Below are positions 38,212 to 46,618 of a DNA stretch of 64,000 bases, one piece after another. Numbering within the stretch: the first letter of the stretch is position 1; each line of letters starts with the position of its first letter. This stretch comes from Pseudomonas abietaniphila (GTDB lineage Bacteria > Pseudomonadota > Gammaproteobacteria > Pseudomonadales > Pseudomonadaceae). The stretch covers positions 2,604,001-2,668,000 of the forward strand of contig NZ_CP155619.1 of assembly GCF_039697315.1 (NCBI RefSeq), given 5' to 3'. A model generated the notes under the pieces. It did not search any database and was not told the origin of the DNA. It worked only from the letters and a program-made list of their open reading frames with translations. Made by a program: the position numbers and the translations under genes.

Positions 38212-38913
38212 TTACGCCATGAGTGCGCTCGACAGCGCCTGTCGTTGCGGTTTGGCGCGCTGGACGGGACGCGAAGGTCCGACGGAGGTGGGTTCCTCCA
38301 CCCAGCCCGACAGTTCGTCGATGACGGCAGTGCAGGCATGACCGCGGGCCAGTAATGCCGCGCTGCGGGGGCTGCGATTGGAGTGGTCGCCCAGCACAAC
38401 GATATCGGCGCGCACACCGTACATGTCTTCGCAGAGCAAGCCGCCCTGCTGCCCGACGGTGCCGCGCGCTTCATTGAAAACCAGCAAAATGTTCAGCTCG
38501 CGGCAGAGCTTCGCCACGCCCTGCACATACGCCTGCGACGCAGGCGTAACGACACTTTCACCTTGAATCGGCTCCAGCACGACCGCAACGGTGGTGGAAT
38601 CCACTGCCGCGGCCATCGCAGCCAGATCGTTGAAAGGAACGTGGCTGAAGCCAGTCGCCATTGACTCGATCAGTGGATCAAAACGACCACCGCTGGCGAC
38701 GACGACACCGCACTGGCCACGACGATGACGTTCGCCCCACTTGCGTGCAAGCGTCATTGCCCCGCCGAAAGCACCTTCTTCATCGGCGAACAGTCCCGCC
38801 TGATCGCTGCCGGTGCGTTGGCGCAGTCGCTGAAGGGGCGACAGCAACGCCGGAGAATCAACCGGAACGGCTCGTTCCGCGTCGGCGCTGCGCAACAGTT
38901 TGAACAGATTCAT
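38212..38913 (-). CDS. Degenerate class III aminotransferase-like protein lacking the PLP lysine
   Basis: The 233-residue protein resembles only the middle of acetylornithine-type aminotransferases (about 400 residues). It keeps MTLARKWG, AVVLEPIQGES (about residue 113) and the DEVQTGIGRTG region as NEARGTVGQQGGLLCEDMYG (about 147-166). The cofactor-binding aspartate is therefore asparagine, and where the catalytic lysine block should follow it reads IVVLGDHSNRSP with no lysine. It cannot be a normal PLP enzyme. The frame is clean and its start is coupled (4-nt overlap) to the MOSC gene, so it looks maintained rather than decaying. Confidence 0.75.
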   Translation of the reverse strand: MNLFKLLRSADAERAVPVDSPALLSPLQRLRQRTGSDQAGLFADEEGAFGGAMTLARKWGERHRRGQCGVVVASGGRFDPLIESMATGFSHVPFNDLAAMAAAVDSTTVAVVLEPIQGESVVTPASQAYVQGVAKLCRELNILLVFNEARGTVGQQGGLLCEDMYGVRADIVVLGDHSNRSPRSAALLARGHACTAVIDELSGWVEEPTSVGPSRPVQRAKPQRQALSSALMA

Positions 38914-39608
38914 GCGCGCAACCCTTCCAGTGGCAGGCCCAGCAGACGATCGCTCCAGTCCTCAACGCGGCCGGTGCGCAGGCGTTTGAGGGCGATGTCC
39001 CGCCAGCGAGAAGACAGCGCCGGGCAGTCGACCAGTTTTTTCAGGCCTGCATGCTCCAGCGGCTCCTGATAAAAACTGCGCAATGCCCAGGCGACCGTCA
39101 GACCCGGATAGCTGCGCTGGATCAGTTCGAAGGGATCATCCGGGCTGACGAAGCCAGGTTTCAGCACCCGGTAAAACCAGCCGCAGCGCCCGGTGTCCTG
39201 CGCGTGTTGCGGCAGGTCCTGAATCCCCCAACTGTGGCTCAGGCGATAGCACGGCGAGCGCGGCTGACTGATCTGCAGCAACGCGCCGCCCCAACGAAAC
39301 ATGTCGCCCAGGCAAGCATGTTCTTCGGTCAGACCGTGAGAGGAGAGATTTTCGCCGAACGCCGGTGCGCGCCAGTCAATGTGCGGGTAATGCTTGCGCC
39401 AGTATTCGTAGTGTTCGGAGGGGTAGTGATGCAGAGCGCGTTCCGGACCGGTATGAAAGCGCGGGTCACCGTGCTCGTCGGTGCCGAGGCCCTGCGGCCA
39501 AAGCCATAAACGTCGGTCCAATCGGTGCTTGTCGATATCGCTGATCAATCCATGACCCAGATTTTTCGCTTTACCTATGTAAACACCTTCGACCTGGACA
39601 CTGTTCAT
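38910..39608 (-). CDS. YiiM-type MOSC domain protein
   Basis: The 232-residue protein is a MOSC (molybdenum cofactor sulfurase C-terminal) protein of the YiiM type. It has ALHHYPSEHYEYWRKHYP (about residues 58-75), FGENLSSHGLTEEHACLGD (about 84-102) and the conserved cysteine in ISQPRSPCYRLS (about 118). Relatives bind molybdenum cofactor and reduce N-hydroxylated compounds. Its 3' end overlaps the aminotransferase-like gene by 4 nt. It is divergent from a LysR regulator 102 bp away that may control it. Confidence 0.87.
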   Translation of the reverse strand: MNSVQVEGVYIGKAKNLGHGLISDIDKHRLDRRLWLWPQGLGTDEHGDPRFHTGPERALHHYPSEHYEYWRKHYPHIDWRAPAFGENLSSHGLTEEHACLGDMFRWGGALLQISQPRSPCYRLSHSWGIQDLPQHAQDTGRCGWFYRVLKPGFVSPDDPFELIQRSYPGLTVAWALRSFYQEPLEHAGLKKLVDCPALSSRWRDIALKRLRTGRVEDWSDRLLGLPLEGLRA

Positions 39609-39710
39609 TGCGCGTTATGGCCCCGTAACCCTCGTGAGTTGGGGGTAGACTATGCCTCGCGCATCGAAACGACCATTTCGATTTTCCAGCCATTTCGATA
39701 AGACTTACTT

Positions 39711-40619
39711 ATGGATTTCCGCCAACTGCGTTATTTCGTCGCGGTCTACGAAGAAGGTCATGTCGGCCGCGCCGCCGAGCGTCTGTCGTTATCGCAACCA
39801 GCGCTTTCGCAACAGATTCGTCTGCTGGAGCACAGCCTCGACGTCAGCCTGTTCGAACGCAGCAGTAAACGCCTCCTGCCAACCCTCGCTGCGCACACGC
39901 TGTACAACCACGCCGTCCCGCTGCTCGAAGGGATGCAGCGCGCTCGCGATGCATTGCGCAACTTCAAGGGTCAGTCGCAACGGACGCTGGCCATCGGCGT
40001 CATGCAAACCGTGCACTCCAGCCTCGTCCCACAGATGCTTGAACACGTGCGCAAGGAGCAGCCGCACCTGGTGGTGCAGATCTACGAACTGAGCGCGATG
40101 GAAATCGAGCGCCGCCTGCTTAACGGCTCGCTGGACATAGGCATCAGCTACCTGCCGCCCCGCCAGCCGGGGCTACACGGCATGCTGCTGTACGAAGACG
40201 AACTGAAGCTGGTCATTCCGGCAAATCATCCGTTGCGCGAATTCAAGAAAGTCTCGATGAGCCAGGCGGCCGAACTGCCCATGCTGCTCTTGGGCGAAGA
40301 GTTTCAGGTGCGGCAGATCTGGCAAAGCCAATTGAGCAATCTGGGCCGTCGCCCGCACGTCCAGGCTGAACTGAACAACATGGCGGGCATTCTCGACAGC
40401 TTGTCGCACATGAAACTTGCCACCGTACTGCCGGGCCGCGCGCAGGACATTCAAGAGAACGAAGAATTGTTGTGGAAACCGCTGAGCGAACCGAGGGTGC
40501 CGTTGCAGATCGGACTTGTGTATCGAGATGCACAACGACAGCAAACGACGCTGGAGCTGCTGAAGTCGGTGCTGGAAGAAGTGGTCAATCCCAAACCGTC
40601 CGCGCGCGAAGGGTTGTGA
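39711..40619 (+). CDS. LysR-family transcriptional regulator
   Basis: The 302-residue protein has the LysR helix-turn-helix at the N-terminus (MDFRQLRYFVAVYEEGHVGR, AAERLSLSQPALSQQIRLLE) and a periplasmic-binding-like effector domain from about residue 90. It is CynR/BenM-like in general form. The effector is unknown. It is divergent from the MOSC/aminotransferase-like pair, the usual LysR arrangement with its target. The shared 102-bp gap has two CATTTCGA copies 18 bp apart (about 39673 and 39691) that could be contact sites. Confidence 0.9.
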   Translation: MDFRQLRYFVAVYEEGHVGRAAERLSLSQPALSQQIRLLEHSLDVSLFERSSKRLLPTLAAHTLYNHAVPLLEGMQRARDALRNFKGQSQRTLAIGVMQTVHSSLVPQMLEHVRKEQPHLVVQIYELSAMEIERRLLNGSLDIGISYLPPRQPGLHGMLLYEDELKLVIPANHPLREFKKVSMSQAAELPMLLLGEEFQVRQIWQSQLSNLGRRPHVQAELNNMAGILDSLSHMKLATVLPGRAQDIQENEELLWKPLSEPRVPLQIGLVYRDAQRQQTTLELLKSVLEEVVNPKPSAREGL

Positions 40620-40653
40620 GGGAGACGGAAGGATTTTCAACACGCAGATAAAA

Positions 40654-40679
40654 GAAAACCCCGCCGAGGCGAGGTTTTC
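40654..40679 (+). terminator. Intrinsic terminator after the LysR gene
   Basis: GAAAACCCCGCC pairs imperfectly with GGCGAGGTTTTC across a very short loop, starting 35 bp after the LysR stop. The A- and T-rich outer pairs suit termination in either direction. Confidence 0.75.
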
Positions 40680-40829
40680 CAGACTGTTTCCCTGTGACTT
40701 CCCTTTCTTCCCGCCATCCTGGCAGGTAGTCCCTACGTGTCCATGTTGTCTGTTTGCGCATCCTGCGCGACGTCCATGTGTGTAGATTAATCTTGGATCC
40801 ATTAGAGCGATAGAGCCAGTTTGTCATCA

Positions 40830-40857
40830 CGTCGTGTAAGCAAATGCTTACACGACG
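40830..40857. terminator. Perfect 13-bp inverted repeat next to the fadE-type gene end
   Basis: CGTCGTGTAAGCA and TGCTTACACGACG flank AA, forming a 28-bp near-perfect palindrome 9 bp beyond the stop of the acyl-CoA dehydrogenase read on the minus strand. It probably ends or protects that transcript. There is no T-run, so a protein site is also possible. The rest of 40680-40866 shows nothing else. Confidence 0.5.
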
Positions 40858-40866
40858 GATACATCA

Positions 40867-42645
40867 TCAAAACTGCGAAGCGTCCAGCAGGTACAGCGAT
40901 TCACTGCCCGCTTTTACCGAGGCTGCCAGCGAATGAATTCTCGGCAACAAACGCGCGAAGTAGAAGCGCGCAGTGCCCAGCTTGCTGGCGTAGAAATCTT
41001 CCTGAGCTTCTTTACCGAGCGCTGCCCTGGCCGACATCGCCCACATGTAGGCGTAAGCCGTGTAGCCGAACGCATGCAGGTATTCGACGGAGGCCGCACC
41101 GATTTCGTTCGGGTTGGTCCGCGCGCGATCGAGGACCCATTCAGTCAGCTCATCAAGGGTCGTCAGCGCAGCGGCCAACGGCTTGGTGAATTCACTCAGC
41201 GTACTGTCGGAAGACGCGATGAATGCGCGGATCTCGTCGGAGAACAGCTTGTAGTAAGCGCCACCACTGCCGACGACTTTACGCCCCATCAGGTCGAGCG
41301 CCTGAATACCGTTGGTGCCTTCGTAGATCTGGGTGATGCGCACGTCGCGCACCAGTTGCTCCTGGCCCCACTCACGAATGTAACCGTGGCCGCCGAACAC
41401 CTGCTGGCCATGCACGGTGGTATTGAGGCCCATGTCCGTCAGGAAGGCCTTGGCGACCGGCGTCAGCAACGCGACCAGCGCATCGGCGCGCTCGCGCACG
41501 GCGGCATCTTCGCTGTACTTGGCGGTGTCCAGTTGCATGGCGACGTAGGTGGAGAACGCACGACCGCCTTCGTTCAAGGCCTTCATGGTCAGCAGCATGC
41601 GACGCACATCAGGATGAACGATGATCGGGTCGGCGACGGTGTCTTTGGACTGAGCGCCGGTTGGTGCACGGCTTTGCAGGCGATCGCGGGCGTATTCGAT
41701 GGCGTTCTGGTAAGAGCGCTCACCCGATGCCAGGCCCTGGATGCCAACGCCCAGACGCTCGTAGTTCATCATCGTGAACATCGCCGCCAGGCCTTTGTTT
41801 GGCTCACCGACCAGATAGCCCTCGGCTTGATCGAAGTTCATGACGCAGGTCGCCGACGCCTGAATGCCCATTTTATGTTCGATCGAACCGCAGGAAACCG
41901 TATTACGCGCTCCCAGACTGCCGTCATCGTTGACCAGGAATTTGGGCACCAAGAACAAAGAAATGCCTTTCGGACCTGCGGGCGCGTCCGGCAGCTTGGC
42001 CAGCACCAGATGAATGATGTTTTCGGTCAGGTCGTGCTCGCCGCCGGTGATGAAAATCTTGGTGCCGCTGATTTTGTAGGAACCGTCGGCCTGAGGCTCG
42101 GCCTTTGTGCGCATGATCCCCAGATCGGTGCCGGCGTGCGCCTCGGTCAAACACATGGAGCCGGCCCAGATACCGGCATACATGTTTGGCAGGTAAGTGG
42201 CCTTCAAGTCCTCACTGGCGTGGTTGTTGATCGACACACACGCGCCAGAGGTAAGCATCGGATACAGCCCGAATGCGAGGCTCGACGAGTTGACCATTTC
42301 TTCGACTTGGGCCGAGACCGCCTTCGGCATGCCCATGCCGCCAAACTCAGGGTTACCGCCAACGCCAACCCAGCCGCCTTCGGCATAGGTTTTGTAAGCC
42401 TGGACGAAACCCGCCGGCGTGGTCACGGCGGTGTCTTTCCAGTGGCAGCCTTCTTCGTCGGCTGCACGGCTCAGCGGCGCAACGGATTTGCCGGTGACCT
42501 TGCCCGCCTCTTCGAGAATGGCCTCGACGGTTTCTACATCCACCGCCTCGGACAGCTCGGGCAACGTGGCCCAGAGCCTGGAGACTTCGAACACTTCATT
42601 CAGGACGAAGCGCATATCGCGCAAAGGCGCTTTGTAGTCAGCCAT
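40867..42645 (-). CDS. Acyl-CoA dehydrogenase, long FadE-type (copy A)
   Basis: The 592-residue flavoprotein begins MADYKAPLRDMRFVLNEVFE and has the acyl-CoA dehydrogenase blocks MCLTEAHAGTDLG (about residue 159), SGTKIFITGGEHDL (about 183) and QVFGGHGYIREWGQEQLVRD (about 418). A C-terminal extension of about 130 residues is typical of the 600-residue Pseudomonas FadE class. It oxidises acyl-CoA to enoyl-CoA and passes electrons to ETF. The start at 42645 gives the same N-terminus as copy B. Copy B lies 1.8 kb upstream on the same strand, separated by a diguanylate cyclase gene. Confidence 0.9.
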   Translation of the reverse strand: MADYKAPLRDMRFVLNEVFEVSRLWATLPELSEAVDVETVEAILEEAGKVTGKSVAPLSRAADEEGCHWKDTAVTTPAGFVQAYKTYAEGGWVGVGGNPEFGGMGMPKAVSAQVEEMVNSSSLAFGLYPMLTSGACVSINNHASEDLKATYLPNMYAGIWAGSMCLTEAHAGTDLGIMRTKAEPQADGSYKISGTKIFITGGEHDLTENIIHLVLAKLPDAPAGPKGISLFLVPKFLVNDDGSLGARNTVSCGSIEHKMGIQASATCVMNFDQAEGYLVGEPNKGLAAMFTMMNYERLGVGIQGLASGERSYQNAIEYARDRLQSRAPTGAQSKDTVADPIIVHPDVRRMLLTMKALNEGGRAFSTYVAMQLDTAKYSEDAAVRERADALVALLTPVAKAFLTDMGLNTTVHGQQVFGGHGYIREWGQEQLVRDVRITQIYEGTNGIQALDLMGRKVVGSGGAYYKLFSDEIRAFIASSDSTLSEFTKPLAAALTTLDELTEWVLDRARTNPNEIGAASVEYLHAFGYTAYAYMWAMSARAALGKEAQEDFYASKLGTARFYFARLLPRIHSLAASVKAGSESLYLLDASQF

Positions 42646-42868
42646 GGCAAACCTCGCAAACAGCAGCAGATAACCCGGAAAAAGGGACGCCGCCGTCAGG
42701 CAGCGGCGTCGATGTGTCAGTGGAATCGAGTGTACATGAACACCATTTGCGACACATAGGGTCAAGGAGTGACCATTTATCTATTTTTGGTCACTTGCGA
42801 ACAGTGGGCATTCATAGGCCTTCACCGAGCCGTGAAAGCCTTTGATTACACAGAAGAAGGCATTTGGA

Positions 42869-44164
42869 TCAGCTGGCGGCAGCCATTCTGACGGCACCGC
42901 GCTTGTTCGTCTGACCGTGCGATACCACGCAATTCCGGCCCGCACCTTTGGCCGCATAGAGCGCCTGATCCGCCGCCTTGAGCACTTCTTCCGGATTGCG
43001 ATGTTCCGGCTGGCGCTCAGCGACGCCGATGCTGACCGTGACCGACACCGTCGAAGCTTGCGAGCCCGCCCGGCGCTGGCGACCTTGCTGATCATCCTGC
43101 GGCCGACTGTCCGGGTTGCGCAGGTGAATCGCGTAGTTGGCGATGGTTTCGCGGATCACTTCCAGGTGCGGCATGCACTCTTCCAGCGTCTTGCCCGCGA
43201 AGACGATCGCAAACTCCTCACCGCCGTAGCGATAGGCGCGACCGCCACCGTTGGTGATCTTCGACAACTTGCTGGCAACCAGACGCAGCACCTGATCGCC
43301 GACGTCGTGACCGTGGGTGTCGTTGAATTTCTTGAAGTGGTCAACGTCGCTCATGGCCAACACGTAGTTGCGGCCGAGGCGCTGCATCCGCTCGTTGAGT
43401 GCGCGTCGTCCGGGCAAACCGGTCAGCTCGTCGCGGAAGGCCATCTGATAGGCCTCGTGCGCGACCGCCGAGGCAATCATCAACATGACCTGGCTGCACA
43501 TGATGTTCAGCGTGAAGGGCAGGATGAAAGTTTTGGGCAGCGCCCAGAACAATCCGAGCAAACCGACCAGTTGCGCCGCATGCAGCGGACGGGGTTTGCG
43601 GATGTACTGCGTGATGAGCACTGCGAAACCGATCAGGAACGTCGCGTAAGACAACTGGATCAGGCTCATCCACTCGCCGTGCAACGAGGGCCAGCGGATG
43701 TCGGCGAGCCAGGCCAGCAACGCTTCGGGGAAACTTTGCTCAAGCCCGAGCGCCACGCTGCCCACCGCCACGAAAACGGCCAGACGGGCAACGAGATCCT
43801 GAAACAGGTGCGTGCGTTCTTCCCATGCGGCATACAGCGCGTACATCACCGGCAACAGCAGACAACACAGGTGGAACACCACGGCAGCGTCGTCGCGGAC
43901 CTTGCCGTTGTCCCGGTAGTAATCGGTTTGTGTGTCGAGCAGGAAATATGCGGTGTACACGGTGATCATCAGAAACAGTTCGCGCTGGCGTTTATAAACG
44001 CCGCAATACGCACCGCCGAGCAACAGCACCAACGTGGGCAGCACGTTGAAGAGTGAAGTGAAGAAGACGTTGAGGTCCTTGACGTACGCAGCCGCAAGTC
44101 CGGCGATCAACAACGCCAGGGACGGTAAAAAATGGCTGAGACGTGCAGCGGAAGGGCGCAGCAA
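42869..44164 (-). CDS. Membrane diguanylate cyclase (GGEEF)
   Basis: The 431-residue protein has about six to seven hydrophobic segments in residues 10-230 (for example LFNVLPTLVLLLGGAYCGV), a DELTGLPGRRAL lead-in and a GGDEF domain with active-site YRYGGEEF (about residue 316). GGEEF is an active form, so it should make c-di-GMP. The RxxD inhibitory site normally five residues before GGEEF is absent (the sequence there is NGGGRAYR). A short Gln/Arg-rich insert (DDQQGRQRRAGSQ) lies near the end. It sits between two fadE-type genes. Confidence 0.9.
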   Translation of the reverse strand: MLRPSAARLSHFLPSLALLIAGLAAAYVKDLNVFFTSLFNVLPTLVLLLGGAYCGVYKRQRELFLMITVYTAYFLLDTQTDYYRDNGKVRDDAAVVFHLCCLLLPVMYALYAAWEERTHLFQDLVARLAVFVAVGSVALGLEQSFPEALLAWLADIRWPSLHGEWMSLIQLSYATFLIGFAVLITQYIRKPRPLHAAQLVGLLGLFWALPKTFILPFTLNIMCSQVMLMIASAVAHEAYQMAFRDELTGLPGRRALNERMQRLGRNYVLAMSDVDHFKKFNDTHGHDVGDQVLRLVASKLSKITNGGGRAYRYGGEEFAIVFAGKTLEECMPHLEVIRETIANYAIHLRNPDSRPQDDQQGRQRRAGSQASTVSVTVSIGVAERQPEHRNPEEVLKAADQALYAAKGAGRNCVVSHGQTNKRGAVRMAAAS

Positions 44165-44280
44165 GAGGAATGTCTCCTACTTGTACAAATCAAATGGCAT
44201 TGTGCCTGTATCGGCCAGATCATAGATTTGATGAGGAGAATTTGTGAGATAGATCACTGTTTTTTGCGTCACCTCAAACC

Positions 44281-44371
44281 TGTAGGAGCGCGCTTACCCG
44301 CGAATGAATGGCACATCCACCACCATTGCATTGGAGGTACCGACCTGATCGCGGGCAAGCGCGCTCCTACA
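44281..44371. repeat. REP-type inverted repeat (TGTAGGAGCGCGCTTGCCCGCG family)
   Basis: TGTAGGAGCGCGCTTACCCG at 44281 is mirrored by CGGGCAAGCGCGCTCCTACA ending at 44371. It is a different family from the GGAGCGAATTC elements; another copy is at 57652. It lies between copy B of fadE and the diguanylate cyclase. Confidence 0.88.
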
Positions 44372-44388
44372 AGGTTTGCGTTGCGCAC

Positions 44389-44424
44389 AAAAAAGCCGCT
44401 TACCCCGAAGGGCAAGCGGCTTTG
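44389..44424 (-). terminator. Intrinsic terminator of the fadE-type copy B gene
   Basis: On the minus strand, AAAGCCGCTTGCCC pairs with GGGGTAAGCGGCTTT around TTC, followed by a T-run, 21 bp after the stop. Confidence 0.9.
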
Positions 44425-44445
44425 AGGTAAAACCCTGCGGCTGAC

Positions 44446-46251
44446 TCAGTAAGCCAGGCCGAAGTGCTCTTCGTTCATGTCCATCAGGTTGTTGGCGCCC
44501 GACAGCATGGCCGCAACGTGAGTGCGGGTGCGCGGCAGGATGCGCTGGAAGTAGAAACGAGCGGTCTGCAGCTTCGCGGTGTAGAACGCTTCTTCCGTGG
44601 TGCCGGCCGCCAGTTTTTCGGCCGCCACACGCGCCATGTCAGCCCAGAAGTACGCCAGGCAGACGTAACCGGAGAACATCAGGTAATCCACCGAAGCGGC
44701 ACCGACTTCTTCGCGGTCTTTCATGGCGGCCATGCCGACCTTCATGGTCAACTCGCCCCACTCTTTGTTCAGCGCAGCCAGCGGCGTCACGAATTCGTTG
44801 ACGGCTTCATTGCCTTCCTGCGACTGGCAGAACTTGTGAACGATCTTGGTGAAGCCCTTCAGCGCTTCGCCTTGCGTCATTAGTACTTTACGACCCAGCA
44901 GGTCGAGCGCCTGAACGCCGGTGGTGCCTTCGTACAGCATCGAAATACGGCTGTCGCGGACGTTCTGCTCCATGCCCCACTCGGCGATGAAGCCATGGCC
45001 GCCATAGATTTGAACGCCGTGGTTGGCCGACTCGAAACCGACTTCGGTCATGAACGCCTTGGCAATCGGGGTCATGAACGCCAGCAGGCCGTCGGCTTGC
45101 TTCTTGGCTTCGGCGTCGTCGCTGTATTTGACGATGTCGACCTGTTTGGCCGTGAAGTAAACCATTGCACGCGTGCCTTCGGCGAAAGCCTTCATGGTCA
45201 GCAGCATGCGACGTACGTCAGGGTGGACGATGATCGGGTCAGCGGCTTTTTCAGGCGCTTTCGGGCCGGTCAGCGAACGCATTTGCAGACGCTCACGGGC
45301 GTATTTCAGACCACCCTGGAAGCCGATCTCGGCGTGAGCCAGACCTTGCAATGCAGTGCCCAGACGCGCGGTGTTCATAAAGGTGAACATGCAGTTCAGG
45401 CCTTTGTTCGCCGGGCCGATCAGGAAACCGGTGGCGCCGTCGAAGTTCATCACGCAGGTGGCGTTACCGTGGATGCCCATCTTGTGTTCCAGCGAGCCGC
45501 AGTTCACCGCATTGCGCTCGCCAATGCTGCCGTCAGCGGCTGGCAGGAACTTCGGAACGATGAACAGCGAAATGCCTTTGGTGCCAGCAGGCGCGTCGGG
45601 CAGGCGGGCCAGCACGATGTGGACGATGTTATCGGCCATGTCGTGTTCGCCAGCGGAAATGAAAATCTTGGTGCCAGAGACTTTATAGGAACCGTCAGCC
45701 TGAGGCTCGGCCTTGGTGCGCAGCATGCCCAGGTCGGTACCGCAGTGAGGTTCGGTCAGGCACATGGTGCCGGTCCACTCGCCCGACACGAGTTTGGTCA
45801 GGTAAGCCTCTTGCTGCTCAGGGGTGCCGTGCTCGGAGATGGTGTTCATCGCGCCATGAGACAAGCCTGGGTACATGCCCCACGACCAGTTGGCTTCACC
45901 GACCATTTCGCTGACCGCCAGGCCCAGCGATTCAGGCAGGCCTTGACCGCCGTGCGCAACGTCATGGGCCAGACTCGGCCAGCCGCCTTCGACGAACTGT
46001 TTGTAAGCCTCTTTGAAGCCGGTCGGCGTTTTAACGCCGGTCTCGCTCCAAGTGCAGCCTTCGGTGTCACCCACACGATTCAGCGGTGCCAGTACCTGCT
46101 CACAAAACTTGGCGCCTTCCTCGAGAATGGCGTCAACCATGTCAGGCGTGGCGTCCTGGCATGCTGGCAGACTCTGATAGTGCGCTTCGTAACCAAGCAG
46201 TTCGTCACGAACGAAGCGAATATCACGCAAGGGGGCCTTGTAGTCAGGCAT
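44446..46251 (-). CDS. Acyl-CoA dehydrogenase, long FadE-type (copy B)
   Basis: The 601-residue protein begins MPDYKAPLRDIRFVRDELLG and shares with copy A the MCLTEPHCGTDLGMLRTKAE block (about residue 162), SGTKIFISAGEHDMADNIVH (about 187) and the QIYGGHGFIAEWGMEQNVRD block. The C-terminal extension marks it as the FadE class of Pseudomonas. It should catalyse the first step of fatty-acid beta-oxidation, probably with a chain-length preference different from copy A. Two PsrA-type boxes about 100 bp upstream suggest induction by long-chain fatty acids. A terminator lies directly downstream. Confidence 0.92.
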   Translation of the reverse strand: MPDYKAPLRDIRFVRDELLGYEAHYQSLPACQDATPDMVDAILEEGAKFCEQVLAPLNRVGDTEGCTWSETGVKTPTGFKEAYKQFVEGGWPSLAHDVAHGGQGLPESLGLAVSEMVGEANWSWGMYPGLSHGAMNTISEHGTPEQQEAYLTKLVSGEWTGTMCLTEPHCGTDLGMLRTKAEPQADGSYKVSGTKIFISAGEHDMADNIVHIVLARLPDAPAGTKGISLFIVPKFLPAADGSIGERNAVNCGSLEHKMGIHGNATCVMNFDGATGFLIGPANKGLNCMFTFMNTARLGTALQGLAHAEIGFQGGLKYARERLQMRSLTGPKAPEKAADPIIVHPDVRRMLLTMKAFAEGTRAMVYFTAKQVDIVKYSDDAEAKKQADGLLAFMTPIAKAFMTEVGFESANHGVQIYGGHGFIAEWGMEQNVRDSRISMLYEGTTGVQALDLLGRKVLMTQGEALKGFTKIVHKFCQSQEGNEAVNEFVTPLAALNKEWGELTMKVGMAAMKDREEVGAASVDYLMFSGYVCLAYFWADMARVAAEKLAAGTTEEAFYTAKLQTARFYFQRILPRTRTHVAAMLSGANNLMDMNEEHFGLAY

Positions 46252-46349
46252 AGCGATAAACCTCTGCTGATGAATCCTGGAATTGGATGACCGTTCGGTC
46301 ACTGCGGGGACTGGCCCCTCCGCCGAAGTCTATTGTTTTGTTCGGCGGT

Positions 46350-46377
46350 CAAACAGGTGTTTGAAACATACGTTTAC
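46350..46377. promoter_or_regulatory. Two adjacent PsrA-type operator boxes upstream of fadE copy B
   Basis: CAAACAGGTGTTTG (46350-46363) and GAAACATACGTTTAC (46363-46377) each fit the PsrA pattern (C/G)AAAC-N4-GTTT(G/C), the second with A in place of G/C at the last position. They share one base and lie about 100 bp upstream of the fadE start. PsrA is the long-chain fatty-acid-responsive TetR repressor of Pseudomonas beta-oxidation genes. The rest of the 46252-46618 gap shows no gene. Confidence 0.65.
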
Positions 46378-46618
46378 GCCTAATCCTTGTCAAGGGTGCG
46401 TCACGCACCTTTCATCGTCGGCACGTTGAACATCAGGCAGGAACAGGCCCGCAGTCGTGTCGGCGACTGAGCCGAATACGTTGAGTCTAGTTGAGGAGGC
46501 GTTGCGAACGGCCTTCAGAAGGCGGTGATTCGGACGGCTGATAAGGCGTTATTCAGAAGGAGGGCGTACAACGACGACGTGCGCCGAAGCGCACGTGGGA
46601 GAAAGCATCAAGCAAATG

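Noticed and set aside
38212-38913. Frameshifted or truncated copy of a complete aminotransferase gene
   Set aside because: Neighbouring sequence is a terminator on one side and an overlapping MOSC gene on the other, with no remaining aminotransferase fragments in other frames. A stable short protein fits better than a fresh pseudogene.
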